DNA of 64,000 nt, taken from positions 95,572 to 159,571 of the forward strand of contig JADKGF010000012.1 in the NCBI GenBank assembly GCA_016717105.1. The letters run 5' to 3'. This stretch comes from Saprospiraceae bacterium (lineage in GTDB: Bacteria > Bacteroidota > Bacteroidia > Chitinophagales > Saprospiraceae). Made by a program: the position numbers and the translations under genes. Of the stretch, positions 8,726 through 17,500 are shown piece by piece. The notes beneath the pieces were generated by a model. It did no database searches and was not told the DNA's origin. It was given only the letters and a program-made list of their open reading frames with translations. Each line of letters begins with the position of its first letter. Position 1 is the first letter of the stretch.

Positions 8726-9414
8726 AGAGACCAAATAAATCTGGATATCCTTACGACATACCTGCTATCCGACAATGCGAAGAAATCCGATTTCATGCTG
8801 ATGTGACCTTTTTTATTGGCGAAAACGGCAGTGGCAAAAGTACCTTATTAGAAGCTATGGCTATTGCATATGGTTTTAATCCTGAAGGTGGCACCAAGTC
8901 AGCACAGTTTGAAGTACACAATACTCATTCAGAATTACATAAGGAAATCAAACTTTCGAAAAGCTTCAAAATGCCTGGTGATGCTTACTTTCTGAGAGCT
9001 GAGAGTTTTTATAATGTGGCGACAAAAGCAGAGGAATTTGGAGTACTCAAATCTTATGGTGGAAAATCGCTTCATGCACAATCACATGGTGAAGCATTTT
9101 TGGCTACGCTGATGCACAAACTCACTGGAAATGGCTTGTATCTTCTCGACGAACCCGAAGCTGCATTATCTCCTGCTCGCCAGCTTACAGCCATTAGTCT
9201 TATCCACCAGTTGGTACAGCAAGATTCGCAGTTTATTATAGCTACCCATTCGCCCATCATCATGGCATATCCCAATGCGACGATTTACGAATTTAGTAAA
9301 GATGGCATTCGGCAGATAGATTACAAGGAGACAGATCACTACCTCATCACCAAGTCATTTCTGGACAATCCAGACATCAGTTTGAAACTTTTGATGGAGA
9401 ATGAGGATGAATGA
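8722..9414 (+). CDS. AAA family ATPase (ABC-like, predicted DNA-associated)
   Basis: A 230-residue ABC-type ATPase of the compact AAA_21/AAA_23 kind. It has the N-terminal block YPYDIPAIRQ, Walker A FFIGENGSGKSTLLEA (about residues 31-46), LRAESFYNVAT, a signature-like SHGEAFLATL, Walker B LYLLDEPEAALSPARQ and switch His ATHSPIIMAYP. The start is uncertain: ATG 8722 forms ATGA with the preceding stop, and ATG 8698 would add 8 residues. Compared with relatives, which as I recall begin with about 18 residues before the YPF-x-IPAI block, the N-terminus here is short. This fits a deletion junction just upstream. Homologues are common in defence islands and as solitary genes; no function can be assigned. 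Confidence 0.75.
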   Translation: MKRPNKSGYPYDIPAIRQCEEIRFHADVTFFIGENGSGKSTLLEAMAIAYGFNPEGGTKSAQFEVHNTHSELHKEIKLSKSFKMPGDAYFLRAESFYNVATKAEEFGVLKSYGGKSLHAQSHGEAFLATLMHKLTGNGLYLLDEPEAALSPARQLTAISLIHQLVQQDSQFIIATHSPIIMAYPNATIYEFSKDGIRQIDYKETDHYLITKSFLDNPDISLKLLMENEDE

Positions 9415-9482
9415 GGAAATAAGCAAATTTATAAGGTTAGGAAACTTTAATTTAATTATAAATATCAAAATTTAAAAAAAAC

Positions 9483-10007
9483 ATGTACAGTATCAACAAT
9501 TTACTAAGGACAATGATCTTTTCGGGTATCATATTAATATTAGTATCTTCTTGCTCAAAAGATGAAGATACACTATTTAAAGATTGCATTTTACCTTGGA
9601 AAGAATTTGAACTTATTCCACAGGCTGAATTACCAAAAGAGATCGTTGACTTTACTTATGAAACCTATCCTACAGCTGATACAATTACAGGTGGAGTCCT
9701 AAGTTTCTGTAAAAATGAAAAAAGACTCCTTATCCACGCTGAAGGGACTGACGATGGAAATCTTTTGTTCTATGACAGCTGTGGTAAATTGATAGCAAAA
9801 GGTCAAATAGAATTAGGTACAGAAATAAGGAATTTGATAAGGGAAAGTGTCAAAAAAGAGCTTAGTAATGTTGCTAGTTTGTATGACACTATTATAATAA
9901 TTTATGAAAATGGCACTATAGAATATACAGCTGAGGTATTTTTCGATGGCAATTCATCTATTTATTTAATTGACAAGGATGGAGATATTATATGTAAGTT
10001 ATTTTAA
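9483..10007 (+). CDS. Hypothetical lipoprotein
   Basis: A 174-residue protein with a lipoprotein signal (hydrophobic stretch FSGIILILVSSC, lipobox LVSSC), so it is probably anchored in the inner or outer membrane. The mature part is acidic, beta-rich by eye and lacks any motif I recognise; it has two internal Cys (DSCGK and LSFC). It follows the ATPase gene by 68 bases on the same strand, but no functional link is evident. Confidence 0.65.
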   Translation: MYSINNLLRTMIFSGIILILVSSCSKDEDTLFKDCILPWKEFELIPQAELPKEIVDFTYETYPTADTITGGVLSFCKNEKRLLIHAEGTDDGNLLFYDSCGKLIAKGQIELGTEIRNLIRESVKKELSNVASLYDTIIIIYENGTIEYTAEVFFDGNSSIYLIDKDGDIICKLF

Positions 10008-10077
10008 GGTCTTGACTCCATTTTCTTTTTAATACTGTCTGATTGTCATCATTATTTTAACCTAGTACCTTTGTACG

Positions 10078-10118
10078 ATGGTCATTATATTAAACTTACA
10101 CTTTAATATAATGACCAT
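10078..10118. repeat. Perfect 17-bp inverted repeat with 7-base loop
   Basis: ATGGTCATTATATTAAA at 10078-10094 is followed by CTTACAC and its exact reverse complement at 10102-10118. It lies between the convergent ends of the lipoprotein gene and the OmpA-family gene, where a bidirectional terminator would be expected, but no T-run follows on either strand. Confidence 0.75.
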
Positions 10119-10201
10119 TATGATTGTTCAAATCCCGCATTATTTATTTTTCAAATTCTAACAATCAAGTAAAATCGATGTAAACATAAATTCAAAAGCA
10201 A

Positions 10202-11893
10202 TCATTGCGACACTATTCTGATCTCGACTCTTCTGTTTTTGCTTTTGTTTTCTTCAGTATCATTGGGTGCAATGGGATGGCTGCCACCATATCCGGCGGT
10301 AGATACTCTGTATTCGGGAACACCTTTTTCCACAAGTATATTTTTTATGGCTAATGCTCGATCTTCCGATAAGGTTTTGAGTGCATCAGGATCACCTACA
10401 TTGTCAGTATGACCTATGATACTGATATATAATCTAGGTCTTTTCAGCAGTACTTCAGCCAGCTTATTTATAGATGGGATGGATTCAGGCAATACAATCG
10501 GTTTGGTGCGTTCAAAATAAATATTGTGCAGCAAAATCGTATTGTTCAAGTCAGCTTGGGTCAATTTTTCTTCGTCATTTTCTAGCGTCGGAGCTAAAGG
10601 CTTGACTATTTTCAGCTTTCCATCTTCGGACATAATGAGTTCAATCGTTTTGGCATAAATGCCGGCATTCATCAGTTCTTGTGGATCTATGATGATTTCC
10701 TCACTCCTCAGATTGCGATTGAATGCACTAAAAACTACAGGCTTATTCTCAAAAAATTTGTACCTACATCTGCCATCTTTTGACCTAAAGTAGCCCGGTC
10801 TTTCTTTTTGGTAAGCATTGCCCCAAATTAGTTCTCCAGGTGATTTTTGCCCAGTTTCTTCATTGATGATATGAAAAGTAAGGATGATATCTTTGTCTAT
10901 CTTTGTTCGCAAAAGTGATGCCTTAAATATATCACTTGATCCTTCTCTACCCGAACTGAAATACAGCGTATTATTGTCTTTTAGCAAGTGTGGATGGGAA
11001 TCATCACCTTGGGAATTCACTGGTGGAAAGAGTGCCTTAGGTGTAGACCATTGCGTATAGAGTGCATCAAGTCTTTCCGAATAGTAAATATCCTTACCAC
11101 CAAAACCATCTGGCCTATCTGATGTGAAATACAGTTTCTTGGTATCGTGTGTAAGCATAGGCGTAGATTCTCTATATGGCGTGTTAATATCAGATCCCAT
11201 ATTTACCGGTTCGCTATACAAATCATCTTGAATTCTAAAACTCACAAACAAATCCATATTATCACCTTGTGCCATAGCAAGTATCAGGATTGTAGAATCG
11301 AGACTGGCAGTAATATTTATTTCAGAAGATGTTTTTGTGAAGTTTTTAATTTTTATTGGCTGGGGAAAGGTGAAGTCTTGCCCTGTTTTTTCTGTAATTG
11401 AAAATCCTTTTTCGATACCTCCGAATGGATGAAACTGATTGATAACCAAAAAAGCATTGTTTTTCCCAAAATTAGCACAAATACTATTGGGCAATACATC
11501 ATTGATTGGGTACTCTGGATGGAAAATACCTTGATGACTTCCATTTTTGAGATTGGTGTACCAAATATCCTGGTTATAGCCTGATTTTATAGGATCGCGT
11601 ACAGTAGAAGATGCAAGTTGGGCATACACATTTTTCAACTTCTGATCGTAAGCCAACGAATCTAACGTTTTAAAAACATCTACACTATCAATAACCAAGG
11701 TACGAGCACAATTTACGTCCGCTACCCTAGTAAAGAATAGTACAGATTCGTCATAGGACACCACGGGACAGATTTCATGAAGTGTACTAGAATTGATTGG
11801 ATAATCGAGTTTGTGCAAGCTATGTTGTGCTGTCACAAGGCCAATTTTTGCTATCAAAACCAGCGCTAAGATTATTAATTTTTTAAGATTCAA
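10202..11893 (-). CDS. OmpA-family outer-membrane protein with WD40-like PD40 repeats
   Basis: A 563-residue secreted protein. It has a signal peptide (about residues 1-22), PD40/WD40-like beta-propeller repeats (for example LYFTSDRPDGFGGKDIYYSE at about 252-271 and LYFSSGREGSSDIF), and a C-terminal OmpA peptidoglycan-binding domain (about 445-563) with IIGHTDNVGDPDALKTLSE and NRRVEIRI. The OmpA domain anchors the protein to the wall. The architecture recalls PorE-like or gliding-associated OmpA proteins of Bacteroidota but lacks the TPR region of PorE, so only a cell-envelope anchoring role is proposed. Confidence 0.85.
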   Translation of the reverse strand: MNLKKLIILALVLIAKIGLVTAQHSLHKLDYPINSSTLHEICPVVSYDESVLFFTRVADVNCARTLVIDSVDVFKTLDSLAYDQKLKNVYAQLASSTVRDPIKSGYNQDIWYTNLKNGSHQGIFHPEYPINDVLPNSICANFGKNNAFLVINQFHPFGGIEKGFSITEKTGQDFTFPQPIKIKNFTKTSSEINITASLDSTILILAMAQGDNMDLFVSFRIQDDLYSEPVNMGSDINTPYRESTPMLTHDTKKLYFTSDRPDGFGGKDIYYSERLDALYTQWSTPKALFPPVNSQGDDSHPHLLKDNNTLYFSSGREGSSDIFKASLLRTKIDKDIILTFHIINEETGQKSPGELIWGNAYQKERPGYFRSKDGRCRYKFFENKPVVFSAFNRNLRSEEIIIDPQELMNAGIYAKTIELIMSEDGKLKIVKPLAPTLENDEEKLTQADLNNTILLHNIYFERTKPIVLPESIPSINKLAEVLLKRPRLYISIIGHTDNVGDPDALKTLSEDRALAIKNILVEKGVPEYRVSTAGYGGSHPIAPNDTEENKSKNRRVEIRIVSQ

Positions 11894-11946
11894 TATTTAA
11901 ATTGGCCGAATTGTTAATGTTCCTATAATGCAATAACTAAATATCT

Positions 11947-11954
11947 TATTTTTG
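11947..11954 (+). promoter_or_regulatory. Promoter -7 element for the DUF4294-mvaD-rhodanese operon
   Basis: TATTTTTG matches TAnnTTTG and lies about 30 bases before the ATG at 11985. This argues that the earlier ATG at 11952, which overlaps the element, is not the start. No clear -33 element was found. Confidence 0.4.
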
Positions 11955-11984
11955 CGTTTGAATATCAATCATCACACACACTTA

Positions 11985-12659
11985 ATGTACAAATTTCTTA
12001 GCATAATTGTTTTGACTTCAATAATATTTTCGCAAAGCTTTGCGCAAACCGAAGTACCTAAACCAGATGGCAGCATCGATACACGCATCATTGTGGATGG
12101 AAAAATATTTCCTGCCATCATCACCGCTGAAGGCGATACACTCATCCTTGTGGACTTGGACAATGTCAGCATTACGGCTATGAGATCATTTGCCAATGAT
12201 GATGAAAGAAGAAAATATGAACGTATAAAACAATATGCCGCAAAGGTATATCCGTATGCAAAGGAAGCCATCAGAATATTCAGAGAGCTGGAATACGCTT
12301 CTCAGCATATGAGCAAAAGAGAGAAAAAAAGAAAAATAGCCGAACTGGAAGAGCAACTTACCAAGGAGTTTGAAGAACCATTGACCAATCTAACAAAACT
12401 GCAAGGCAAGATTATGATAAAAATGATAGAAAAGGAGACTGGCCAACCCATTTACAATATGATCAAGGATCTCAAAGGTGGTTTTAAGGCTTTTTATTGG
12501 AATGCATTTTCCAAACTTTATTCCTATGACCTGAAAGAAGGATACAATAAAGGTCAATATACACTGCTTGATGCAGTACTTCAGGATTTTGATGTTTCCT
12601 ACAGAATAGAAAACGAAACCAGCCTTAAATATGTCAAGCTCAATAGAGAAGAAAAATAA
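11985..12659 (+). CDS. DUF4294 domain-containing secreted protein
   Basis: A 224-residue protein from the ATG at 11985 with a signal peptide (MYKFLSIIVLTSIIFSQSFA) and the DUF4294 core, including RKYERIKQYAAKVYPYAKEA, the charged helix KREKKRKIAELEEQLTKEFE and YNMIKDLKGGFKAFYWNAFS. The family is nearly confined to Bacteroidota; its function is unknown, and a periplasmic location is expected. The mvaD start overlaps its 3' end by 29 bases, indicating co-transcription, probably without functional kinship. Confidence 0.8.
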   Translation: MYKFLSIIVLTSIIFSQSFAQTEVPKPDGSIDTRIIVDGKIFPAIITAEGDTLILVDLDNVSITAMRSFANDDERRKYERIKQYAAKVYPYAKEAIRIFRELEYASQHMSKREKKRKIAELEEQLTKEFEEPLTNLTKLQGKIMIKMIEKETGQPIYNMIKDLKGGFKAFYWNAFSKLYSYDLKEGYNKGQYTLLDAVLQDFDVSYRIENETSLKYVKLNREEK

Positions 12660-13701
12660 TATATCGCGTTGTGGCTGGGTAAGCCCGTCTAATATCGCTC
12701 TGGTCAAATATTGGGGCAAGTACGACAATCAATTACCTAAAAATCCATCCGTCAGTTTTACATTAAGTACAGCTGCTACGACGACCTATGTGACCCTTGG
12801 AGATGCACACAATACTGGTGTAGCCAAAATTTCATTTACATTCGATGGCAAAGAAAATAAAGCTTTTCAGACCAGATTAGAAAAATTTCTCAATCAGATA
12901 GGACCTGAACATTTGCCCTTTGTAATACAATATCATTTGCAGATAGAAAGTAGCAATTCTTTTCCACACAGCAGTGGAATCGCTTCATCAGCATCGAGTA
13001 TGTCGGCATTAGCATTGTGCCTATGTGATGTAGCTTATCAAATGGATGGCTTAGAAATCTATGACGACGCATTTTTCCGTAAGGTGTCTATCCTATCCCG
13101 ATTGGGTAGTGGCAGTGCTTGTAGATCTGTTTTCGATTCGATGGCCGTTTGGGGCAAACACGATGATATTTCTGGTTCTTCTGACGAATATGCAGTCAGT
13201 GTAGCGGATGAGATACATCCAGTTTTCAAGACATTTCGCAATGATATCCTTATCATCAGTGCTAATGAAAAAAGTGTATCTTCGTCTGCTGGTCACCAAC
13301 TGATGGACGGAAATCCTTTTGCCGCTGCTAGATATGCACAAGCAAACAATAGAATCTCGACCATCATGACTGCTTTGAAACATGGTGATTTGCAAAGCTT
13401 CGGTAAGATTATAGAAGACGAAGCATTGACACTACATGCGCTGATGATGTGCTCTAATCCGTCCTATATTTTGATGGAAGAAGGCTCACTGAGCGTTATA
13501 AAAAAGGTAAAACAATTCAGAGCAGAGACCAAGCTACCGTTATACTTTACCTTGGATGCCGGACCTAATGTTCACTTGCTTTACCCTGCAGAATATGAGA
13601 CGGAAATAAGTGCATTTATTTTTGCTGAATTGAGCCAATTTTGCCACGATGGCCGAATAATCAGAGATGCAGTAGGCAACGGGCCGAATAAAATTTTATA
13701 A
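12631..13701 (+). CDS. mvaD: Diphosphomevalonate decarboxylase
   Basis: Catalyses the ATP-dependent decarboxylation of mevalonate 5-diphosphate to isopentenyl diphosphate, the last step of the mevalonate pathway; cytosolic. The 356-residue GHMP-superfamily protein shows SPSNIALVKYWGKYDNQLP (N-terminal substrate-binding block), FPHSSGIASSASSMSALAL (phosphate-binding loop), LSRLGSGSACRSVF and TLDAGPNVHLL. The start at 12631 lies inside the preceding gene; a later start would remove part of the conserved N-terminus. Presence of this gene shows isoprenoids are made by the mevalonate route, as in several Bacteroidota lineages. Confidence 0.93.
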   Translation: MSSSIEKKNNISRCGWVSPSNIALVKYWGKYDNQLPKNPSVSFTLSTAATTTYVTLGDAHNTGVAKISFTFDGKENKAFQTRLEKFLNQIGPEHLPFVIQYHLQIESSNSFPHSSGIASSASSMSALALCLCDVAYQMDGLEIYDDAFFRKVSILSRLGSGSACRSVFDSMAVWGKHDDISGSSDEYAVSVADEIHPVFKTFRNDILIISANEKSVSSSAGHQLMDGNPFAAARYAQANNRISTIMTALKHGDLQSFGKIIEDEALTLHALMMCSNPSYILMEEGSLSVIKKVKQFRAETKLPLYFTLDAGPNVHLLYPAEYETEISAFIFAELSQFCHDGRIIRDAVGNGPNKIL

Positions 13702-13705
13702 AATC

Positions 13706-14230
13706 ATGAGACATAGTTTCTTAGTTTTAGGCCTTGTTTTCATTAATCTTTTCCCATTGATGGGTCAATATAAAAAAACAGCTGCTTGTCGTCAAGAAGC
13801 ATTCGACAAGAAAGTTAATAGTTATCTGAGTTATACAGTTCCTGTCATCAGCGTTCAGGATGCTCACGATAAATTTTCAGATTACCTTTTCCTTGATGCT
13901 CGTGAATTTAATGAATATCAGACTTCGCATATCCCACAAGCACGATATGTCGGATATGATGATTTTGATTTTGACAATATAAAGGATATCCCAGTCAATA
14001 AAAAGATCATTGTTTATTGTTCGGTCGGATACAGAAGCGAAAAAATAGCTACACAATTGCGCAAAAAAGGGTACAAACAAGTATGGAATTTATATGGTAG
14101 TCTCTTCGAATGGGTAAATGCAGGCTACGATGTATCAGATAAATCCGGAAAATCGACAACTAAGATTCACACCTACAATAAAGACTGGAGTCAATGGGTC
14201 ACTAACCCCAAAGCCAATAAAATTTGGTAA
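13706..14230 (+). CDS. Secreted rhodanese-like domain protein
   Basis: A 174-residue protein with a signal peptide (about residues 1-20, cleaved near LMGQ) and a single rhodanese domain (about 45-150). It contains LFLDAREFNEYQTSHIPQA and the active-site loop YCSVGYRSE, whose Cys would carry persulfide sulfur. The periplasmic location suggests sulfur or redox handling, but the substrate is unknown. It starts 4 bases after mvaD, so it is in the same operon. Confidence 0.85.
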   Translation: MRHSFLVLGLVFINLFPLMGQYKKTAACRQEAFDKKVNSYLSYTVPVISVQDAHDKFSDYLFLDAREFNEYQTSHIPQARYVGYDDFDFDNIKDIPVNKKIIVYCSVGYRSEKIATQLRKKGYKQVWNLYGSLFEWVNAGYDVSDKSGKSTTKIHTYNKDWSQWVTNPKANKIW

Positions 14231-14559
14231 ACTGATATTTGGTCTGTAGTTACAAAGCCAGTAATTTTCTATTTCAAAAACCTGGAAAAAATCTTGGTGT
14301 CTGCTAGGTGGGTAAATGGGAAGGGCATGTTATGAATAATAATAAAAAATAAACAATTATGCATGCTAAAAATTTATGCCAACTCACTTAATACTTGAAT
14401 TTTGATTTTCTTCCAATTTGTACATACTTTTGTACTCTTCCGATTTTTTAATATTGCCTAATTCAGCCCTAACATAAATTATGATATATAATCTCCTTTT
14501 TTTCTTTTCTTTATCCCCGGATTGTCTAACAGTACATAATATTCAGAAATTGCTTTTCT
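14231..14559. other. Spacer without recognised features
   Basis: 329 bases between convergent genes. I see no coding frame, RNA gene or strong terminator in it; it is AT-rich with short T-runs. Confidence 0.5.
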
Positions 14560-16299
14560 TTATTTCCTAAAATGTAATGTATGTCTGCAAAAGTACTCTG
14601 ACTTTTGAGAATTAAATTTGTATAATGATTTGGGGTCAGGTATCAAATATTTTATATCAAGTAATTCTTGAAGATAGTTCAATATCTTCATAATTTCGTT
14701 TGAGTTATGATTTGAAAATGCTTTAACAAACTTTTTACTTAACATATTCGCTTCTTGGTATCCAAGCTCTATTTTCCTATTATTTTCTTCTTCGTTAGAA
14801 TTTATATTATGATTAAGGAGATACAAAGTCTCTCTTCTTTTTGATTCAAAAATACCAAAAATTACATTAGCTAAAAAATGCGCAATAGTAGGGTGGTCTT
14901 TAATAAAATATGCATTTTCTGCTATCCAAATGGAAGGTATACTTTTCCAGAATTTTTCTTCTTTTGATTTTTGAAAAACCCATCTTATATCTGAATTAAA
15001 ATTAGGATTTGAGAACGAAATTTCCTTGTCAAAACCATCGTATTTTTTTGGTATAAATTTATATTGTGTACTATCCAAATTATTATTTCTATTCCAAAGC
15101 TTAAAACGATTTTTATGATATTTTAAAGAGTCTAGAATCGATAAAGCTTCCAAATTATCTACAGTTATTAATGTTGTGTCTAAATCTTTCTGATCAAATA
15201 AAGCATTTGAGATTTGGCCTGTCTTAATGCTAAGTTCAAATAACAAAGTGGCATCTTCTTGAATATTATTATTTAATTTTTCTGGATAAAATATAGTAAT
15301 AATATCACTTGGCAAAATATTCAATTTCATCACAGAGCTTACATCTTCATTTGTTGTAATAACTTTGCCAATTGAGATAAATCTGACTTTGTGCAAATTG
15401 CCTTTTAAATAACTTTTATTTATGGAGACACTTAGTACTGATACATGATTTATTGGGTTGATGTTATAAATATTTTCAATATTTTGCCCTAGAATTGTAT
15501 TTGTATATTCAAAAATTTCTAGGTCGGGCCAACTATATTTAATAATTCCATGGTTGCCATTTTTTAAGATGTACTTAACACTTCTTATTTCTTGCATTTT
15601 TCCTTTTATACTTTCGTTCTCCAAAAGATTAAGTACTAGTTCCTTTTGGTTTATTTTTTTCATTTGTAGCATATGGTTTTGTGATTTGTTCGGTGTATTG
15701 ACACAATAATCTTTTACTAAAAGATCCAAATCAATAGAAAAAAATGGTTTGGACAGAGCAAATGAATACATCACTTTATGTCTTAATAATTGTTGTAATC
15801 CATTCCTTTTTGAAAATTGGTCACTGCTTGTTATGCTACAGTTTTCTACAAGTGTTGAATCTATTCGAGTTTGGAAAAGCATTTCAGATTGGACAAAAAT
15901 AGGGTGTTTTTCCTTTTGTCGTTGTTTTTTTATCAAAGTAGAAATTTCATTAATTAGATCAATCCGACGACCAGCAATTGTCATTTCAGCTATTTCGTAT
16001 GAAATAGGTTGTAAGAAATGTTTACGCGTATTTTTAATTTTTGCAAATGGAAATTTAAGGCTATTGTACCCTAAAAAAGTTATTTCACATGTATCACATT
16101 TAATATCTACGGGGACGTGTAAGTAACCATCTAAGTCTGCTTCAATGTGATAATTACCACACTTTAATACTGAAAAAGGAATAGGCAATTTTGTTTCTAC
16201 ATCTAATACCAATATCTTTTGACCATATGAAGGGTTTATTTTAAACAATATTAATACCAGTGTCGACATGACTATTAATTTGCTTTGAATATTCCGCAT
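14560..16299 (-). CDS. Secreted protein with N-terminal carboxypeptidase-regulatory-like domain
   Basis: A 579-residue protein with a signal peptide (ending near SYGQ at residue 27), then a carboxypeptidase D regulatory-like beta-sandwich (about 28-110: ILVLDVETKLPIPFSVLKC and CDTCEITFLGYNSL). The remaining 450 residues are rich in Lys, Asn and Ile with no catalytic motif that I recognise. Such proteins in Bacteroidota are usually envelope-associated and of unknown function. The coding sequence is more AT-rich than its neighbours. The start is the first ATG after a stop and gives a proper signal peptide. Confidence 0.7.
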   Translation of the reverse strand: MRNIQSKLIVMSTLVLILFKINPSYGQKILVLDVETKLPIPFSVLKCGNYHIEADLDGYLHVPVDIKCDTCEITFLGYNSLKFPFAKIKNTRKHFLQPISYEIAEMTIAGRRIDLINEISTLIKKQRQKEKHPIFVQSEMLFQTRIDSTLVENCSITSSDQFSKRNGLQQLLRHKVMYSFALSKPFFSIDLDLLVKDYCVNTPNKSQNHMLQMKKINQKELVLNLLENESIKGKMQEIRSVKYILKNGNHGIIKYSWPDLEIFEYTNTILGQNIENIYNINPINHVSVLSVSINKSYLKGNLHKVRFISIGKVITTNEDVSSVMKLNILPSDIITIFYPEKLNNNIQEDATLLFELSIKTGQISNALFDQKDLDTTLITVDNLEALSILDSLKYHKNRFKLWNRNNNLDSTQYKFIPKKYDGFDKEISFSNPNFNSDIRWVFQKSKEEKFWKSIPSIWIAENAYFIKDHPTIAHFLANVIFGIFESKRRETLYLLNHNINSNEEENNRKIELGYQEANMLSKKFVKAFSNHNSNEIMKILNYLQELLDIKYLIPDPKSLYKFNSQKSEYFCRHTLHFRK

Positions 16300-16321
16300 C
16301 TGCTTGTATGTTTAAAAAGAT

Positions 16322-16510
16322 TTATTTCTGCTGAAAACTCTGGAACTCTTGAATTATTACACATAAAATGGAAAATACATTGAACTTTAAACCATAAAAC
16401 TTCTTATTGCGTATTTTATCCCATGCAAACTTTTCTGCATGTGTTGGATTTTTACGATGATCTCTAGCGTACTTCAATGTTTCAAAATATCTCCTAAATA
16501 ACTCTTTGGT
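16322..16510 (-). pseudogene. Remnant of a DUF559 endonuclease-like gene
   Basis: On the minus strand an open stretch of about 62 codons without an in-frame start, bounded by TAG (16511-16513) and TAA (16322-16324), encodes YARDHRKNPTHAEKFAWDK followed by IRNKKFYGLKF. This fits the DUF559 (Vsr-like nuclease fold) N-terminal pattern AR-x-LRK-N-x-T-x-AE-x-x-LW-x-x-LRN. The core with the catalytic Asp/Glu residues is missing, so this is a decayed fragment rather than a frameshifted gene. DUF559 genes are often scattered and mobile in Bacteroidota genomes. Confidence 0.55.
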
Positions 16511-16690
16511 CTATTTTACTCACATCGGCCTCTCACGCTAAAGCCTTGACAGGCTCTTGAAATTGAATGAGTTTGATTCTTTCTTTGATTCTTGGCATGA
16601 TTTCCATTTCCCAAAAGTATAAATTTAATCAAAAATCAAAAACGAATTAGCCTATTTATATCTATTCTTTGGTGAGGACGACCGTCATGG

Positions 16691-17393
16691 TCACAAAATT
16701 CCCTCGTCAGCAAAACTAAAATAATTATTGTCACCTATGATCAGATGGTCACTTACTGTAATCTCGAAAAGTGAAGCTGCTTCTTTTATTCTTTTGGTCA
16801 ATCTGATATCTTCTGGTGATGGTTTGAGACTTCCAGAAGGATGATTATGGCACAATATCATGGAAGCAGACATTTGCTCCAACGCATGTCTAAATATGAT
16901 TCTCGTGTCTGCTACCACTGCATTGTATCCACCTCGACCAATAAACTGCGTTCCTATAACTTTATTGGCTCTATTGCAAAAAAGTACCCAAAACTCTTCA
17001 TGTGGCAGATCTGCTAAAATTGGATAAAGAATATTAAATGCGTCTTTACTAGAAGAAATAATTGGTTTTTCGAGTGCTTCGGTGGATTGTCTCCTACGAC
17101 CAAGTTCGAGTGCGGCAATAATATTGATTGCCTTGGCTTCTCCTATGCCCTTGTATTTTCGCACCAAATCTTTAATAGATATCTTCCCAAGTTCGTTGAG
17201 ATTATTTCGATGGTCGTTGAGTATGCGTTTGCTTAACTCGACAGCTGATTCACCTACAGATCCTGAGCCAAGTATAATGGCCAAAAGCTCAGAATCTGTG
17301 AGCGATTGGCGACCTTTGGCAAGCATTTTTTCTTGGCCTGTCATCGATAGACCAAGATTTTATAGAATTTAGTTTGTTTAATTCATTTGTCAT
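16691..17393 (-). CDS. radC: RadC family protein (JAB/MPN+ metalloprotease fold), N-terminal frame corrected
   Basis: The JAMM domain is complete: CHNHPSGSLKPSPED supplies the His-x-His and Asp zinc ligands, and LSDAEL-like LTDSELLAIILGSGS marks the helix-hairpin-helix region. The long open frame begins at 17344, but one base before it another frame encodes IKSWSIDDRPR, the canonical RadC N-terminus, from an ATG at 17393 (MTNELNKLNS). One missing base in or beside the A-run at 17326-17335 restores a normal-length protein of about 234 residues. Despite the name, a role in recombination repair is doubtful; the true function is unresolved. Confidence 0.85.
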
Positions 17394-17500
17394 CTGCTGT
17401 GTTTATCAAGGTAATTTTCGCCATCTATTTGGTGTTTATGTGTTAATAAGTCACAATCAATCACCTATCTTTTGACATAAAAGAACCTATATCCCTACTA

